Positions 6,963 through 13,370 are shown, numbered from the stretch's first letter. The stretch: 13,603 nucleotides of DNA from an uncultured Ruminococcus sp. (GCA_937910385.1 CALEPT010000165.1:1-13603); one strand, 5' to 3'. Translations and numbers: made by a program. The notes: generated by a model from the letters alone, not told the origin.

Positions 6963-7424
6963 ATGTGGATTTGTACAAAGTGTGAAACTTATAATAATGA
7001 TTCCGACATGTATTGCTGTGTTTGTAATGAAAAAAGAAAAATTTCGGATAACACGATTGCAAAAAGTGAGAAAATCAAATTCAAATCATCAATAGATGAA
7101 TATGATCAGACCCCAGTGTCGGAAAATAAAAAGATAATCGCAATTAAAGCCGAGGAAGCAATTCGCAAAGAGGAAAAAATCGATTTCAAGGAATCTGTTC
7201 CAAAAGCCGAGATTCATCATTCTTCATTGGAAAAAACCGATATTTCAGCTAAAGCCGCTGTAAAAGAGCGAAAGGAACCGCTTGAACCCGAAATCGATTA
7301 TCACTACTTGAAAACCCGTCAGAACAATAATATAAAACAAAGAAACCTCCGAAGAATTTTAATTGCAGTTAATGTGATTCTTGCTATTATCAATATTTTC
7401 GGGATACCTTTCTTTTTGGAGTAG
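6963..7424 (+). CDS. RanBP2-type zinc-finger protein with C-terminal membrane anchor
   Basis: The 153-residue protein starts with MWICTKCETYNNDSDMYCC, an exact match to the RanBP2/NZF zinc-finger spacing. Trp2, Cys4, Cys7, Asn11, Cys18 and Cys21 follow the W-x-C-x(2-4)-C-x3-N-x6-C-x2-C rule. Residues 27-125 are a long charged, Lys/Glu-rich linker predicted to be disordered. Residues 131-153 (ending NIFGIPFFLE) form a single C-terminal transmembrane helix. The topology implies a cytoplasmic finger tethered to the membrane, suitable as a scaffold for the kinase/phosphatase pair (inference). AGGAG at 6952-6956 precedes ATG 6963 and overlaps the kinase stop codon, so it belongs to the same operon. 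Confidence 0.8.
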   Translation: MWICTKCETYNNDSDMYCCVCNEKRKISDNTIAKSEKIKFKSSIDEYDQTPVSENKKIIAIKAEEAIRKEEKIDFKESVPKAEIHHSSLEKTDISAKAAVKERKEPLEPEIDYHYLKTRQNNNIKQRNLRRILIAVNVILAIINIFGIPFFLE

Positions 7425-7432
7425 GTTGAATT

Positions 7433-7681
7433 ATGTGCAGTATGAGAAGAAATAATTTTGAAGATGATATTGAGCCAATAGTACTTGAAGCATTGAATCC
7501 TAATACCGTAACAAGTAATAGTGCAATAAAATCGACTTTTGAAAATACACCTCCAAAAGCTTCGCCTGAAATTGAAAAGGATAAAATTATATCGGGAACA
7601 GCAGAATCTGACAATGGCGATAACAGACATTCTTACTTATTACTGGTTGTCTTTCTTGTTATGATACAAATAAAAAGATAA
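7433..7681 (+). CDS. Small hypothetical protein with hydrophobic C-terminus
   Basis: I do not recognise this 82-residue protein. It begins MCSMRRNNFEDDIEP and continues with a polar Ser/Thr/Lys/Glu-rich stretch. It ends with a short hydrophobic segment (YLLLVVFLVMI) and IQIKR, the same polar-linker-plus-terminal-helix layout as the preceding gene. The start lies 8 bases after that gene's stop, with a weak site (AGG at 7422-7424). Its last 42 bases overlap the 3' end of the convergent lipoprotein gene. The helix is short (about 12 residues), so the C-terminus may be truncated or altered. Probably the last gene of the operon. Confidence 0.5.
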   Translation: MCSMRRNNFEDDIEPIVLEALNPNTVTSNSAIKSTFENTPPKASPEIEKDKIISGTAESDNGDNRHSYLLLVVFLVMIQIKR

Positions 7682-8464
7682 ATTATCTAAAGATAAAATT
7701 ATTGCTGATAGCACTAAAAAGATAAAAATTCCTGCAGCTGAAGCAACTCTGTATACATAATTATATCCAAGCAAGCAAATCAACAGAGCAAGTATAAAGC
7801 ATATTAGAAAAATGCTGAATCCTTTTTCCATAGCCTTTTCTGATATTCCGTCTAACAATTCATAGTAATCATACGATGAAAGAAATGAACTTGAACTGCT
7901 GTTCTTTTTCTCGGTATTTCCCTCCGTAAAGCTGTACTGAGATGAGGTATTAGGCTCCCCCACGCTGTCAGCTACATCTTGAAGTGTCGTATATTCACTG
8001 GTCAAATAGACAGGATTTTTATTTTTGTGAACAGTACCTACTGTCTTGCTGTCCCATGATTTAGCCGCATAAACGTGTTTGACTTCTCCCGAAATCACCT
8101 CAATTACATACTCATAGTCATCAGCGTCCGAATAATGCGAGGAGATGTAGGAATAAAAAGTGTACACATTGTTTTCGAGCGTTTTTCCCTCATTTTCGGT
8201 ATTTACAGTATAATAAGAATACAGACCTGTGCCGCTTTTTTTGAAGTAATTGTAATTTGGATCGGAGCAAATTACATAGTCGCCCTGTACATCATAGTCC
8301 GTTAAGCCCATTTCTTCCAGTGTGGAGTTTGCGGCACGATAGATACGTTCAGCCGCATTATCCATTTTTTCCTGTGACGCTTTTGATGTACCACAGGCTG
8401 AAAAGGTAAAACACGACAGCATAACAAGTGCTATAAGCATAAATAAAGATTTTTTCCTTTGCAT
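7640..8464 (-). CDS. Lipoprotein with two C-terminal transmembrane helices
   Basis: The 274-residue protein has a basic N-terminus (MQRKKS), a hydrophobic stretch and a lipobox ending in SACG (Cys near residue 24). The extracytoplasmic part (about 25-200) is rich in Tyr, Asp and Ser (YYTVNTENEGKTLENNVYTF and similar) and ends in a Ser-run linker. Two hydrophobic helices follow (FSIFLICFILALLICLLG, and AAGIFIFLVLSAIIL). The protein is therefore anchored by both lipid and helices. ATG 8464 is chosen over the in-frame ATG at 8482 because AAGGA lies just upstream of it (8473-8477). It follows the NPCBM lipoprotein by 37 bases, so it would share that gene's switch-controlled transcript. The family is unknown to me, and no terminator is visible after its stop. 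Confidence 0.78.
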   Translation of the reverse strand: MQRKKSLFMLIALVMLSCFTFSACGTSKASQEKMDNAAERIYRAANSTLEEMGLTDYDVQGDYVICSDPNYNYFKKSGTGLYSYYTVNTENEGKTLENNVYTFYSYISSHYSDADDYEYVIEVISGEVKHVYAAKSWDSKTVGTVHKNKNPVYLTSEYTTLQDVADSVGEPNTSSQYSFTEGNTEKKNSSSSSFLSSYDYYELLDGISEKAMEKGFSIFLICFILALLICLLGYNYVYRVASAAGIFIFLVLSAIILSLDNLSFYLYHNKKDNQ

Positions 8465-8501
8465 TAGATCATTTCCTTTCATTTTAATATTTTAAGAAGC
8501 G

Positions 8502-9866
8502 TTACTCAGTGTTTTCCTTGGGCGAAAGCAAGCCGTCGTAAATAGTAGCCACGGCATATCTAGCTGTCCAACCTGGCCCAAGATTGGGATACCATATTTT
8601 TAATACTTTCACTCCACTAATATTTACTTCAAAATTCTCGGGAACAGAATTTTTTGTCATTGTTGGCGATGTATATAATAAATTCCCATCACCATATATT
8701 TCAAAATATACAGATAAATCAGACTCTCGCTCATCATACGAACAACCACATACACCTGTGAATGTATCATAATTTCCATTAATGAAATATTCGATATAGC
8801 ATTCACTGTTACCTTTTCCAACAAATAATGAGTTGCGATGTGTTACACTTGTATTATCGGTAAGTTGACTATTAATATAGACATCACCGTTAGTAGACAT
8901 ATATGCCATGTCAACAAGATATTTTGGCAAATGTTTCATATACTCATTATAGACTTCATTCAGCATTGTGTTATCATCGCCCACGCCCTGCATAGCGATC
9001 TCTATAATCGCGCAGGCAGCTTCATAATTATCCGAGCTCGCGTCCTTTTCCGCCTCGGCTAAAACGTAATCGGTGAAATCATCTTCAAGCGAATTAAGCT
9101 TATCGGAGACAGAAGTATAGTCAAACGAGTACGACAGATTCTGCACATAGCTGTATGCGGATAAAAAGTCAAAATCTGCAAAATAAGAGGCGATGTTCTT
9201 CTCCATTTCATCATTCAGTGACTTCTCTATTTCGTCGGACAGAGTTTGAGCCGCTTCGGAATCGGGGTATTGTATTTTGAAATCATTCAAGGCTTCTATC
9301 GCCTCTGTGTATTTACCTTGCCCGATATATTGGCGAATTTCCGCTTCAGCTTGACCTACTGCTTCATTCATGAGCGCGTCAAGCTTTGTTTTCGCGTCAT
9401 TCATTTTGCTTTGCGCCTCGGAATATAGAGGATCCTCCTCGATTACATTCGAGAAACAGCTTATCGCGTTGCTGTAATCCTCCGTCGCATAACGCTCCTC
9501 GCCCAATTTGTACTGCTCCTGCGAAATTTCGAGCATAGAAAGCAGTTTTATCTTTTCATTTAGCTCCTCGACCGCACTCTTTGGAGCTATCGACAAAAGA
9601 GCCTGCACATTGGCAGTTGCGGCGGATAATGTCATTTTCCCGTTTTTGAACTGTTCAATAATAGAATCCGCTTGTGTCTTGACCATTCCCGACAAATCGT
9701 CAACCTCAATCGAAGATTTGTGCTTAGTGTAGTACGTTGCCGCCTTTATGTAATCACCGTTATTCATGTATTCCTTGAAGCTTTTGGTCTCCTTGCTTGT
9801 ACAGCCCGTCAGCGTCAATGCCGATATTACAGCCGTCACCGCGATTATTTTTTTAAAATTTTTCAC
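8502..9866 (-). CDS. Repeat-rich lipoprotein with C-terminal NPCBM-like domain
   Basis: The 454-residue protein has a lipoprotein signal ending LTGC (Cys22). Residues ~30-310 are helical and TPR-like (FKEYMNNGDYIKAATYY; GEERYATEDYSNAISCF; IRQYIGQGKYTEAIEAL). Residues ~345-450 resemble an NPCBM/NEW2 carbohydrate-binding-type domain: FVGKGNSECYIEYFINGNY, FTGVCGC, VYFEIYGDGNLLYTS, VNISGVKVLKIWY, then the closing strand. Its Trp-poor end makes sugar binding unproven. The start is GTG 9866, preceded by GGGAGGG at 9873-9879, 6 bases upstream. A TTG at 9920 would add 18 residues but lies in the inverted repeat and lacks a site. It is expected on the outer face of the membrane. It is the first gene downstream of the left inverted repeat and so the likely target of the inversion switch. 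Confidence 0.82.
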   Translation of the reverse strand: MKNFKKIIAVTAVISALTLTGCTSKETKSFKEYMNNGDYIKAATYYTKHKSSIEVDDLSGMVKTQADSIIEQFKNGKMTLSAATANVQALLSIAPKSAVEELNEKIKLLSMLEISQEQYKLGEERYATEDYSNAISCFSNVIEEDPLYSEAQSKMNDAKTKLDALMNEAVGQAEAEIRQYIGQGKYTEAIEALNDFKIQYPDSEAAQTLSDEIEKSLNDEMEKNIASYFADFDFLSAYSYVQNLSYSFDYTSVSDKLNSLEDDFTDYVLAEAEKDASSDNYEAACAIIEIAMQGVGDDNTMLNEVYNEYMKHLPKYLVDMAYMSTNGDVYINSQLTDNTSVTHRNSLFVGKGNSECYIEYFINGNYDTFTGVCGCSYDERESDLSVYFEIYGDGNLLYTSPTMTKNSVPENFEVNISGVKVLKIWYPNLGPGWTARYAVATIYDGLLSPKENTE

Positions 9867-9891
9867 AAACAACCCTCCCAAGGTGTATAAT

Positions 9892-9920
9892 ATTATAAAT
9901 GAAAAACAATGCCACCGCAA
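9892..9920 (-). promoter_or_regulatory. Possible weak basal promoter of the lipoprotein operon
   Basis: On the minus strand TTGCGG (9920-9915) is 17 bases from a perfect TATAAT (9897-9892). The -10 is good but the -35 matches only three of six consensus bases. It lies in the outer half of the left repeat and beyond, so it would stay in place whichever way the segment is oriented. It may give low basal expression even when the main promoter points away. Confidence 0.35.
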
Positions 9921-9940
9921 AATTCAATATTTTGCGAAAA
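9906..9940 (-). repeat. Left inverted repeat of the invertible segment (IR-L)
   Basis: The reverse complement of this 35-base stretch matches 11195-11229 at 34 of 35 positions. The only difference is T versus C at its 27th base (base 9914 versus base 11221). Inside is a near-palindrome: CGCAAAAT, a 5-base asymmetric spacer (ATTGA) and ATTTTGCG. That is the layout of a tyrosine-recombinase core site, with two recombinase arms around the crossover region. It sits 38 bases past the recombinase stop codon and 39 bases before the lipoprotein start. Confidence 0.9.
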
Positions 9941-9978
9941 CATACACCGAGAGCCTTGTGTTCTTATATGACTATTTC

Positions 9979-11061
9979 TCAAAAATTCATTTGAATACGC
10001 TCCATATATCGCTGCTTCTGTTCAAAGGAAGAATGAACATACCTGTTCAGAGTTATTTCAACAGTACTGTGTCCGAGAATTTCCGAAAGAGATTTAATGT
10101 CAAAGCCAAGCCTTACGCAATTGGAAGCAAAAATATGGCGCAGTGAATGAAAATGAACTGACGGCAATTTTGCGTTATTAAGAATTTTGGAGAAGCGATA
10201 TTGCATTGTTCGCGGTTCAATCGGCTTGTCTGTTCCGCTTATAACATATTCGTCGTCTTTTCCCTTGAATTTTTTCAGCATTAACAGAACACATTCGGGA
10301 ATAGGAATTTGTCTTTTTGATGATTCACTTTTGGGCTCGGTGATAATCAACTTTGTTTTGGACGCAGCCGTGGGGAGCTGTATTCTTTGCATTGTTTTTC
10401 TGACGGTCAAAATACGTTTTTCGAGGTCAATATCTTTCCACTGCAATGCGCATAATTCTCCTATGCGAAGCCCCGTACTCATTGTTATAGCAATACCGAG
10501 CGTAGTATGATTTTGATTTTTTGAAATATAGTCTTGCAGACTTTTTTGCTCGTCTGCATCAAGCAGTTGAACTTCTGATTTTTGTTTCTTTGGAAGAAAT
10601 ACATCGTCCATAGGGTTAAGGATATGGTAGGTTCTGACCGCATATTTGAAAATCGATCTTATAAGGACGATAATGTCTGAAATATAGCGGTTGGAAAGAC
10701 CTTGAAGCTGCTTATCGCTGATAAACTGCCGAATATCCGCCGAGGTTACAGAAACAAGCGGTTTACTGCCGAAATATGGCAAAATGTGTTTTTTAGCTTT
10801 CATTTGATAATTAGCAGCGGTAGACTCTTTGATTTTGCACAATACACTGCTGAACCACTCCTCAAAGGCTTTTGAAAGGCAGCATTGGCATTCGGATATT
10901 TTTGCTTCGTTTCGGCGAATTTCATCAATCCTGTTTTTGACCTGTGTCTCCGTGTGAGCAAAAATATACTGATACCTGCGCTTTCCGTTTTTCCCTTTTC
11001 CGCGCGAAATCCGCCCCTCCCATCGTCCGTCACGGCGGTGATAAATATTATATCTCTGCAT
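9979..11061 (-). CDS. Tyrosine recombinase (phage-integrase family), likely the invertase
   Basis: The 360-residue protein has an N-terminal arm-type DNA-binding domain (about 1-50, YNIYHRRDGRWEGRISRGKG), a SAM-like core-binding domain (about 65-150) and a catalytic domain (about 165-355). The active-site set is complete: Arg199 (STGLRIGEL), Lys244 in the beta-hairpin (TEPKSESSKR), His305 and Arg308 (HSLRH), His331 (LGHS) and nucleophile Tyr341 (NRYVH). Such enzymes cut and rejoin paired core sites through a phosphotyrosine link. ATG 11061 is chosen over 11109 because GGGAGGAG ends 6 bases upstream. It is the only gene between the two inverted repeats, which makes those repeats its likely substrate. 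Sequence alone resembles integrases of Tn916-like elements, but no excisionase or transfer gene is nearby. Confidence 0.92.
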   Translation of the reverse strand: MQRYNIYHRRDGRWEGRISRGKGKNGKRRYQYIFAHTETQVKNRIDEIRRNEAKISECQCCLSKAFEEWFSSVLCKIKESTAANYQMKAKKHILPYFGSKPLVSVTSADIRQFISDKQLQGLSNRYISDIIVLIRSIFKYAVRTYHILNPMDDVFLPKKQKSEVQLLDADEQKSLQDYISKNQNHTTLGIAITMSTGLRIGELCALQWKDIDLEKRILTVRKTMQRIQLPTAASKTKLIITEPKSESSKRQIPIPECVLLMLKKFKGKDDEYVISGTDKPIEPRTMQYRFSKILNNAKLPSVHFHSLRHIFASNCVRLGFDIKSLSEILGHSTVEITLNRYVHSSFEQKQRYMERIQMNF

Positions 11062-11139
11062 AAAAATCTCCTCCCAGTATAATTGTGTGCAAAATTCACA
11101 GATAATCATGAATTAAAATAAATAAATTGTGAAATTCGC

Positions 11140-11168
11140 TTGACATCATTTAAGATACATGGTATAAT
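11140..11168 (+). promoter_or_regulatory. Consensus sigma-A promoter inside the invertible segment
   Basis: TTGACA (11140-11145) and TATAAT (11163-11168) are both perfect consensus hexamers separated by the ideal 17 bases. Transcription should start near 11175, about 20 bases before the right inverted repeat, and run outward to the right. The nearest gene in that direction starts at 11415, and a terminator intervenes. After inversion the same promoter would transcribe leftward into the lipoprotein operon with a leader of roughly 95 bases. Confidence 0.88.
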
Positions 11169-11194
11169 GTGTATATATAAAGGGGTTAATAGTT

Positions 11195-11229
11195 TTTTCG
11201 CAAAATATTGAATTTTGCGGCGGCATTGT
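11195..11229 (+). repeat. Right inverted repeat of the invertible segment (IR-R)
   Basis: This is the partner of 9906-9940 in opposite orientation, with 34 of 35 bases identical. The core arms are CGCAAAAT at 11199-11206 and ATTTTGCG at 11212-11219, with the spacer ATTGA at 11207-11211. Since the arms are symmetric, only the spacer and outer bases give the site a direction. Its last eight bases (GGCATTGT) double as the upstream stem of the adjoining terminator. Confidence 0.9.
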
Positions 11230-11261
11230 CAGAATGAGCTTTTGACAGTGCCTTTTTCTTT
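11222..11261 (+). terminator. Rho-independent terminator just outside the right repeat
   Basis: GGCATTGTCA (11222-11231) pairs with TGACAGTGCC (11243-11252) through nine Watson-Crick pairs and one T-G pair around an 11-base loop. The run TTTTTCTTT follows at 11253-11261. It lies about 50 bases from the expected start of the inward-segment promoter and would stop its transcript at roughly 85-90 bases. The left repeat lacks the partner strand: there GGCATTG is followed by TTTTTC. The flipped transcript would therefore escape this stop. Confidence 0.82.
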
Positions 11262-11284
11262 GTAAATTCTAAAAAATTGCCCTT

Positions 11285-11387
11285 ATGGTAATATTATATT
11301 ACCATATCGGTATGATGTCAACATCAAATCTTCCAAAACGGTAATATTTTTTTACCGCCTTAGGTATTATAATATAGGTATAATACC
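11285..11387. promoter_or_regulatory. Three GGTA/TACC palindromes, likely repressor operators
   Basis: Three dyad sites precede the XRE regulator gene. The first is a perfect 21-base palindrome at 11285-11305 (ATGGTAATAT, central T, ATATTACCAT). The second is CGGTAA (11339-11344) with TTACCG (11352-11357) at 7 bases spacing. The third is GGTATTAT (11363-11370) with ATAATACC (11380-11387) at 9 bases. TATAAT hexamers at 11368-11373 and 11379-11384 overlap the last one, so binding there would block the gene's own promoter. No convincing -35 is seen. Autoregulation by the downstream gene is inferred from the arrangement. Confidence 0.6.
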
Positions 11388-11414
11388 ACTTTAGGAATGA
11401 TGAGGATTTGTGTT

Positions 11415-11729
11415 ATGGAACTAAAATTAAAAGAATTGCGGCAATTAAAGGGATTGTCACAACAAGAAGTCGCCGATTATCTTCACTGTTCTGCTGTCTC
11501 CTATTCGCGATATGAAAATGGAAATAGGAGCCCATCACTTGATATTTTGATAAAAATAGCGGACTGTTTTGATGTAACATTGGATTATCTTCTTGGCAGA
11601 CAGCATATATCAGAGCAGGGACTTACTCCCTACGAAATATCGCTTATAGAAGCTGCCCGCAGTACTGATGACAGAGCTAAAGATGATGCATTACAGCTTT
11701 TGAGATTTCATGCAATAAACAATAAATAA
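11415..11729 (+). CDS. XRE-family (Cro/CI-type HTH) transcriptional regulator
   Basis: This 104-residue protein has an HTH_3 domain at about residues 4-58: LKELRQLKGLSQQEVADYL, then the recognition helix region CSAVSYSRYENGNRSPSLD, and IADCFDVTLDYLLGR. The last ~40 residues form a short helical tail. It should bind DNA as a dimer and act as a repressor, with the three upstream palindromes as likely targets. ATG 11415 is chosen over 11397 and 11400 because GAGGA at 11402-11406 is 8 bases upstream of it, while the earlier ATGs lack a spaced site. Its own terminator follows. Such regulators often accompany integrases in mobile elements, but this one lies outside the inverted repeats. Whether it controls the switch or the recombinase is unknown. 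Confidence 0.87.
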   Translation: MELKLKELRQLKGLSQQEVADYLHCSAVSYSRYENGNRSPSLDILIKIADCFDVTLDYLLGRQHISEQGLTPYEISLIEAARSTDDRAKDDALQLLRFHAINNK

Positions 11730-11733
11730 AAAA

Positions 11734-11764
11734 TCCTATTGCATTAAAGGCAATAGGAATATAT
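11734..11764 (+). terminator. Rho-independent terminator after the XRE regulator
   Basis: TCCTATTGC (11734-11742) pairs perfectly with GCAATAGGA (11750-11758) around a 7-base loop. The plus side continues ATATATTT and the minus side has six A before the stem, so it could stop transcripts from both directions. Confidence 0.7.
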
Positions 11765-11855
11765 TTCTGCATAAGTATTTTTTATATAAGCGTCATGTCG
11801 CCGTCTTGGTATTCGCGCTGAAAATAATCAAAACTGTATTTTTATCCGCAGTTTA

Positions 11856-11884
11856 TTGCTTTTCTAAGCATTATGTGATATAAT
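11856..11884 (+). promoter_or_regulatory. Sigma-A promoter of the AlbA_2/Schlafen-type gene
   Basis: TTGCTT (11856-11861) and a perfect TATAAT (11879-11884) are 17 bases apart. Transcription would start near 11891, giving a leader of about 25 bases that contains AAGGAG at 11903-11908, 7 bases before the ATG at 11916. Confidence 0.72.
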
Positions 11885-11915
11885 AAACAAAATATCAAAG
11901 ATAAGGAGCGCGAAA

Positions 11916-13370
11916 ATGATACCACAAGAACTTAGGGAACTTATTAATGGCGGAGAGGGGCTTATTGTCGAATTTAAAAAATCTCAGACTGATATAACAA
12001 AAGATGTATATGAAACAGTCTGCGCATTTTCAAACCGTGATGGCGGTCACATCTTTTTGGGCATTAAAGATAATGGTACAATCATTGGCGTTGACCCTAA
12101 TTGCGTTGATAAGATAAAAAAGGAATTCGTTACCTCTGTTAATAATGAGAATAAAATATATCCGCCCCTTTATCTCACACCTGTTGAATATGAGGAGGAC
12201 GGAAAAATAATCATATACATCAGAGTTCCCGTTTCTTCTGATGTTTGCCGCTGTAACGGAAAAATATTTGATAGGAATCACGAAGCAGATATTGACATTA
12301 CTCATCATTCGGACGAGGTCTATCGTCTTTACGCACGGAAAAACGGCAGCTACTATGTTAATAGGGTTTTTACTGCATTTAGCATTGCAGACCTGCGTTC
12401 GGATCTGATCGAACGGGCACGGCGTATGACACGCTTTCGGGTAAATGACCACCCGTGGCTTGGTATGTCTGATGAAGAAATTATTCGCAGTGCAGGTCTA
12501 CTGCTGAAGGATTCGGTAACAGGAAAAGACGGATTAACTCTTGCCGCTATTCTTCTTTTCGGTACGGATCAGCTTATTATGTCTGTTCTTCCGCAGCATA
12601 AAACAGATGCGATATTTAGGGTAGTCAACATAGACCGCTATGACGACAGAGATGTTATAATAACCAATCTGATTGAAAGCTACGACCGCTTGCTTGAATT
12701 TGGAAGAAAACACCTTAATGATACATTTCAGCTTGAGGGTGTGCAGAGAGTAAGTGCAAGGGATCATATTCTTCGTGAGATAATCTCAAATCTGCTTGCT
12801 CATCGTGATTTTTCCAATGCTTATGTTGCGAAGCTTGTTATTGAAAAAGACAAAATATATACCGAAAATGCCAATTTATCTCACGGCAGCGGTGCGCTTA
12901 AACTGAACGCATTTGAACCTTTTCCGAAAAATCCTCCTATATCGAAGGTTTTCAGAGAAATAGGACTTGCTGATGAACTCGGTTCTGGCATGAGAAACAC
13001 CTATAAATATACAAAAATGTATTCAGGCGGTGAGCCAAGTTTTGTTGAGGGAAACATTTTCAGAATAACAGTTCCTCTTGCAAATATTGCTACATCTACA
13101 GTTGGTCCTGATTCATCTTCGTCCGACTTAGGTACAGGCGGTACCGAAGTTACTACCGAAGTCAAATTGAAGCCTGAACTCTTGAATAGTCTTATCGAGT
13201 TTTGTTCGGAGCCGCGTTCACGCAAGGAAATGCAATTATTTTGTGGCATCAAAACAGAAAAGTATTTCCGCGAGCATATTATAAAGCCCATGCTCAATGA
13301 GGGCTTGATTGTCAGAACTATACCGAATAAGCCCAACAGCCGAAATCAAAGATATGTTAAAAAGTGTTAG
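11916..13370 (+). CDS. AlbA_2 (Schlafen-like) domain protein with HATPase_c_4-type region and winged helix
   Basis: The 484-residue protein begins with an AlbA_2/Schlafen-like domain (about 1-130): VEFKKSQTDITKDVYETVCAF, then SNRDGGHIFLGIKDNGTIIGV. A central region follows. Near 286-370 is a GHKL-like segment usually annotated HATPase_c_4: REIISNLLAHRDF (Glu and Asn of the N-box, then AHRDF), HGSG, and ADELGSGMRN. A Ser/Thr/Gly linker (about 388-410) leads to a C-terminal winged-helix-like region (LLNSLIEFCSEPRSRKEM onward). The family is often labelled RecG-like helicase or transcriptional regulator; no helicase motifs are visible, so that label should not be used. Roles range from regulation to phage defence and are unproven here. 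It has its own promoter and terminator. Confidence 0.85.
   Translation: MIPQELRELINGGEGLIVEFKKSQTDITKDVYETVCAFSNRDGGHIFLGIKDNGTIIGVDPNCVDKIKKEFVTSVNNENKIYPPLYLTPVEYEEDGKIIIYIRVPVSSDVCRCNGKIFDRNHEADIDITHHSDEVYRLYARKNGSYYVNRVFTAFSIADLRSDLIERARRMTRFRVNDHPWLGMSDEEIIRSAGLLLKDSVTGKDGLTLAAILLFGTDQLIMSVLPQHKTDAIFRVVNIDRYDDRDVIITNLIESYDRLLEFGRKHLNDTFQLEGVQRVSARDHILREIISNLLAHRDFSNAYVAKLVIEKDKIYTENANLSHGSGALKLNAFEPFPKNPPISKVFREIGLADELGSGMRNTYKYTKMYSGGEPSFVEGNIFRITVPLANIATSTVGPDSSSSDLGTGGTEVTTEVKLKPELLNSLIEFCSEPRSRKEMQLFCGIKTEKYFREHIIKPMLNEGLIVRTIPNKPNSRNQRYVKKC

Larger units (their letters stand above)
9941..11194. mobile_element. Predicted invertible DNA segment (phase-variation switch)
   Basis: This 1254-base segment between the two 35-bp inverted repeats holds one gene, a tyrosine recombinase, and one consensus promoter facing out across the right repeat. 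Site-specific recombination between inverted sites flips the intervening DNA, as in Salmonella hin or the Clostridioides difficile switches (known biology). Flipping would bring the promoter beside the left repeat, facing the lipoprotein operon at 9866-7640. In the orientation given here the promoter faces a terminator at 11222-11261, so I read the sequenced state as OFF for the lipoproteins. A rival reading is a small transposon with terminal inverted repeats. No target duplication abuts the repeats, although AATGA occurs 3 bases outside each one. Confidence 0.8.

Noticed and set aside
9906..11229. Integrase with attL/attR of an integrative element
   Set aside because: Attachment-site copies flanking an integrated element are direct repeats. 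These are inverted, and no excisionase, relaxase or cargo lies between them.
9898..11237. Transposon with terminal inverted repeats and AATGA target duplication
   Set aside because: AATGA occurs outside both repeats but 3 bases away from each end with differing bases between, so it is probably chance. The palindromic cores and promoter placement fit inversion better.
11242..11270. TTGACA at 11242 as a promoter for the XRE gene
   Set aside because: The hexamer 17 bases downstream (AATTCT) is a poor -10, and the TTGACA is explained as part of the terminator stem.
11916..13370. RecG-like helicase label for the AlbA_2 protein
   Set aside because: No Walker A or helicase motifs are visible. The label is a common annotation carry-over for this domain family.
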